Assembly: GCA_028866445.1 (NCBI GenBank)
Contig: JAGWIE010000054.1
Location: 1-7,647 of the forward strand
Reading direction: 5' to 3'
Length of the DNA stretch: 7,647 bases
Source: Rhodospirillales bacterium
GTDB lineage: Bacteria; Pseudomonadota; Alphaproteobacteria; Acetobacterales; Acetobacteraceae
Shown piece after piece: positions 5,630 to 7,647 of this stretch. Position numbers and translations under genes: made by a program. The notes under the pieces are model-generated. The model saw only the letters and a program-made list of their open reading frames with translations. It ran no database searches and was not told the origin of the DNA. Each line of letters begins with the position of its first letter. Position 1 is the stretch's first letter.

Positions 5630-6559
5630 TCAATCAAGTCTGCAAGCACGCAGTATCTCGACAAATTTCTCCGCATGCGCTCTTACATCAGCCCATTTCT
5701 CCTTAGGTGAGCCGTAGATCGTCCAGAATTTTGCCTCGTTGATGGCAAGCGTGCGATTATCGCCACCACCATGCTGCGTGATAAATCCCCAGAACCAAAG
5801 GTCGTCCCATATAATGGCTTCATCGTTGGTTCTGCCGATGACGTTGAATACCAAATCATTGATCGTTTCGAAATCGAGGTTACTTCCGGTAATATTCTTG
5901 AAAATATACTTGATAACTGAATCGACCGGAACGCGCACGAAATCATCTGGCGCAACAGAAACGTTTTCGAGGAAACGCAATCTGGTATTCTCTTCAAGAG
6001 TATGTACGTCAATAATTGACTTGATGAACAGTGCTGCAGTTTTCTGACCGAAGCCTTTGCTATTTGTCAGGACGTGCCACATCCTATCGAAAGTTCCTCC
6101 GGTAGGACTCGAGATATGGTCGGCAGAACTCAGCTTAGTCAACGCATTTAGGAGATCGGTAGGATTTTGTACGGCATCGAAGATCGCCCTGTGTTCAAAA
6201 AGAATCTTCCAAGTTTTAGAGCTATCATCAAGTGAGGGCATACTCTGCGTTTGCAAGATCGCGTGCAAAAGTGATGAGATGCGCGCGTAGTTACTGCCCG
6301 ACGAGCTCATGCAGGTGGCATACGGACTCAAGCAGGCAGAATAATACGCGTGCTGAGTTTGCCGATTGTAGATCGTATTATCTTTTAGGAATAAAAATAT
6401 TTCGTTTAGGCTACACTTTATTTTGTAAATTCGATCCTTGACGTCATTCACGCGCGCGCTTCGGTCATCGGCGTCAGAAAAAATAGTAGTTCTGAACAGT
6501 CCGAGCTTCTTTCCGAATTTCAAAAGGTCCTTTTCATTCATTGCTCGGCGGTCCATCAT
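5630..6559 (-). CDS. Orphan protein with HhH-GPD / DNA-glycosylase-like features, low GC
   Basis: I do not recognise this 309-residue protein as a named family. A helix-hairpin-helix is visible at 167-180 (SKGFGQKTAALFIK), with K173 where Nth/OGG1-type glycosylases place the catalytic lysine. V209-V215 (RVPVDSV) follows, with D213 in the place of the conserved aspartate. The Lys-Asp spacing is 40 residues, against 18 in E. coli Nth and 19 in human OGG1; the archaeal AGOG type also has a longer spacing. Cysteines are scattered and do not form the Fe-S cluster of Nth/MutY. The C-terminal part has an aromatic patch, WDDLWFWGFITQHGG (251-265). The role is therefore a guess: base-excision-like DNA repair or modified-base removal. 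Codons are AT-rich compared with both neighbours and the gene stands alone, which suggests horizontal acquisition. Starts at 6559, 6556 or 6541 are all possible, and none has a strong ribosome binding site. The HhH reading is fairly secure; enzymatic activity is inference. Confidence 0.6.
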   Translation of the reverse strand: MMDRRAMNEKDLLKFGKKLGLFRTTIFSDADDRSARVNDVKDRIYKIKCSLNEIFLFLKDNTIYNRQTQHAYYSACLSPYATCMSSSGSNYARISSLLHAILQTQSMPSLDDSSKTWKILFEHRAIFDAVQNPTDLLNALTKLSSADHISSPTGGTFDRMWHVLTNSKGFGQKTAALFIKSIIDVHTLEENTRLRFLENVSVAPDDFVRVPVDSVIKYIFKNITGSNLDFETINDLVFNVIGRTNDEAIIWDDLWFWGFITQHGGGDNRTLAINEAKFWTIYGSPKEKWADVRAHAEKFVEILRACRLD

Positions 6560-6573
6560 GCTATTTTGCGGCT

Positions 6574-6579
6574 AGTATA
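6574..6579 (-). promoter_or_regulatory. Possible -10 box for the HhH-protein gene
   Basis: On the minus strand TATACT (five of six bases of the TATAAT consensus) lies 14 nt before the first ATG of the gene. A start of transcription near 6567 would leave only about 8 nt before M1, but about 26 nt before the ATG at 6541, which favours the shorter protein. No good -35 is found 16-18 nt upstream. The box sits between CGGC and GCCG arms (6569-6572 and 6581-6584), a small dyad that might bind a repressor. Confidence 0.25.
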
Positions 6580-6589
6580 CGCCGGATTG

Positions 6590-6800
6590 GGCTGCAGTTT
6601 ATAGATGGGTGTTAAACGCTCGGGACGTGCGGAGGACGCCTTAGCGTGGGATGCCCCATTGCGCCCCACCCTACAGTCCGCTTTCGGGCAATCTCCAAAA
6701 GACCGGTGACGTCCGCCAGGGGCGCGAAGCAGAGGTTCCTCATACCAGCTTCCAATGACGGCTTCACCCCCACTTGCCACCCATCCCCTATCTTCCCATA
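6590..6800. repeat. Candidate dispersed intergenic repeat with an open but probably untranslated frame
   Basis: This gap lies between the HhH gene and the aldo/keto reductase. The minus strand is open in two frames; one reads NLCFAPLADVTGLLEIARKR then TVGWGAMGHPTL. Phrases of the type CFxPxAD and RKRT are, from memory, common in spurious ORFs of dispersed alphaproteobacterial intergenic repeats; I cannot verify this here. Short local inverted repeats are visible, such as GTGGG/CCCAC around 6646-6669 and ACGC-CTTA-GCGT at 6636-6647. CCGCTTTCGG at 6678-6687 also occurs at 5529-5538. No credible gene is seen. Confidence 0.3.
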
Positions 6801-6802
6801 TT
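6774..6802 (+). promoter_or_regulatory. Sigma-70-like promoter for the aldo/keto reductase gene
   Basis: TTGCCA (6774-6779, five of six consensus bases) and CATATT (6797-6802, four of six) are separated by an ideal 17 nt. Transcription would begin near 6809, just before the ribosome binding sequence AGGAGA (6813-6818), giving a short leader of about 18 nt. The placement fits well, although alphaproteobacterial promoters are often degenerate. Confidence 0.45.
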
Positions 6803-6826
6803 TGCGCCATTCAGGAGACAATCAGC

Positions 6827-7647
6827 ATGAAATACAAGCAGCTTGGCCGCACGGGGCTTTATGTGTCTGAAATCTGCCTTGGCACCATGACCTTTGGCGG
6901 CAACGAGGATGCGGGGTTTTGGAAGGCCATTGGCCAGCTCCGCCAGGACGAGGTGGATGCCATTATCGCCCGGGCGCTGGAAGCCGGGGTGAATTTCATC
7001 GACACGGCGGATGTTTATTCCATGGGCCAGTCTGAACGGCTGGTGGGGCAGGCGCTGAAAAACCTTGGCGTGAAGCGCAAGGATGTCGTGGTTGCCTCCA
7101 AGGTGTTCGGAGAGATGGGCCCGGGGCCGAATGACCGCGGGGCCTCACGCGGGCATATCATGGATGGTGTGAAGGCCAGCCTGGAGCGGATGGGGCTGGA
7201 CCATATCGACCTTTACCAGATTCACGGCACCGATGCGGTCACACCCATTGATGAGACGCTCCGCGCGCTGGATGACCTCGTTTCCCAGGGGCTGGTGCGG
7301 TATATTGGCGTTTCAAACTGGGCAGCGTGGAAAATCGCGAAGGCGTTAGGGCTTTCCGAGGCCAAGGGTTACGCGCGGTTTGAGACATTGCAGGCCTATT
7401 ACTCCATCGCCGGGCGAGATTTAGAGCGCGAGCTGGTGCCGATGCTGACCGAGGAAAAACTGGGGCTGATGGCGTGGTCGCCGCTGGCTGGCGGGTATCT
7501 CTCCGGCAAATACGGGCCGGGGGCGGAAAAGGCGAATGACAGCCGCCGTCTGAGCTTTGATTTTCCGCCGGTAGATGTGGAGCGGGCCGATAGATGCATC
7601 GAGGTGATGCGCGAGATTGGCCTGGCCAACGGGGTTTCCGTGGCGCG
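6827..7647 (+). CDS. Aldo/keto reductase, N-terminal 273 residues (runs off right edge)
   Basis: An NADPH-dependent oxidoreductase of the (beta/alpha)8 AKR superfamily, probably soluble, acting on aldehydes, ketones or sugar-like carbonyls; the substrate cannot be told. The opening KYKQLGRTGLYVSEICLGTM then TFGG is characteristic. The catalytic tetrad is complete: D59 and Y64 in FIDTADVYS, K92 in VVASKVF and H133 in LYQIHG. Cofactor-binding elements GVSNW (161-165), Q189 in TLQAYY, and WSPLAGGYLSGKY (217-229) are in place. The style is close to the YajO/Tas-like bacterial AKRs, which are usually about 320-350 residues, so perhaps 50-80 residues are missing beyond the edge. AGGAGA lies 8 nt before the ATG at 6827, a strong ribosome binding site, with a promoter-like pair upstream. 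GC content and codon use match the left-hand housekeeping genes, unlike the intervening HhH gene. Confidence 0.95.
   Translation, partial: MKYKQLGRTGLYVSEICLGTMTFGGNEDAGFWKAIGQLRQDEVDAIIARALEAGVNFIDTADVYSMGQSERLVGQALKNLGVKRKDVVVASKVFGEMGPGPNDRGASRGHIMDGVKASLERMGLDHIDLYQIHGTDAVTPIDETLRALDDLVSQGLVRYIGVSNWAAWKIAKALGLSEAKGYARFETLQAYYSIAGRDLERELVPMLTEEKLGLMAWSPLAGGYLSGKYGPGAEKANDSRRLSFDFPPVDVERADRCIEVMREIGLANGVSVA

Noticed and set aside
5501..5710. 69-codon plus-strand frame downstream of trmJ
   Set aside because: It starts with TTG, has no ribosome binding site, overlaps the end of the minus-strand HhH gene and has no conserved-looking content.
6556..6821. Minus-strand frames of 69-84 codons upstream of the aldo/keto reductase
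   Set aside because: They cover the reductase promoter and ribosome binding site and look like repeat-derived spurious ORFs rather than genes.

Overview
The window looks like chromosome from a GC-rich alphaproteobacterium, most likely Acetobacteraceae. This rests on roughly 60% GC codon use, the protein styles (YraN, an M20 dipeptidase, and cysS directly joined to a TrmJ-type methyltransferase) and the long antisense open frames typical of such DNA. The family assignment is inference; no 16S or other marker is present.

Left part (1-1870): the N-terminal 59 residues of an XRE-type helix-turn-helix regulator run off the left edge on the minus strand. Diverging from it is an AI-2E family (PF01594) membrane transporter, followed 43 nt later by yraN. 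The divergent gap carries two CTCCAAGGA boxes exactly 60 bp apart, and a well-formed RNA hairpin just before the transporter start codon.

Middle part (1854-5455): an M20 family dipeptidase on the minus strand converges on yraN (8 nt between stop codons, with an inverted repeat over the junction) and diverges from cysS. The 78-nt gap between the dipeptidase and cysS holds a nested inverted repeat ending 1 nt before the cysS ATG. A 15-codon mini-ORF covers the same stretch and overlaps the cysS start as ATGA. cysS and trmJ are one nucleotide apart and surely one transcription unit for translation and tRNA maturation.

Right part (5456-7647): a lone minus-strand gene of visibly lower GC (one 60-nt line is 30% GC, against 62% in a sampled line of the neighbouring reductase) sits between trmJ and an aldo/keto reductase. 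It encodes a 309-residue protein with a helix-hairpin-helix followed by a Lys/Asp arrangement that recalls DNA glycosylases of the HhH-GPD superfamily. It looks horizontally acquired. The gaps on both sides share a 10-bp word, and the right gap resembles a dispersed intergenic repeat. The window closes inside the aldo/keto reductase, which has its own promoter-like sequence and good ribosome binding site.

Most of the window is ordinary housekeeping. The parts most worth a second look are the low-GC glycosylase-like orphan and the two start-proximal leader hairpins (transporter and cysS). No complete multi-gene novel system is visible here. No tRNA, rRNA, CRISPR array, insertion sequence or riboswitch of a known class was recognised.
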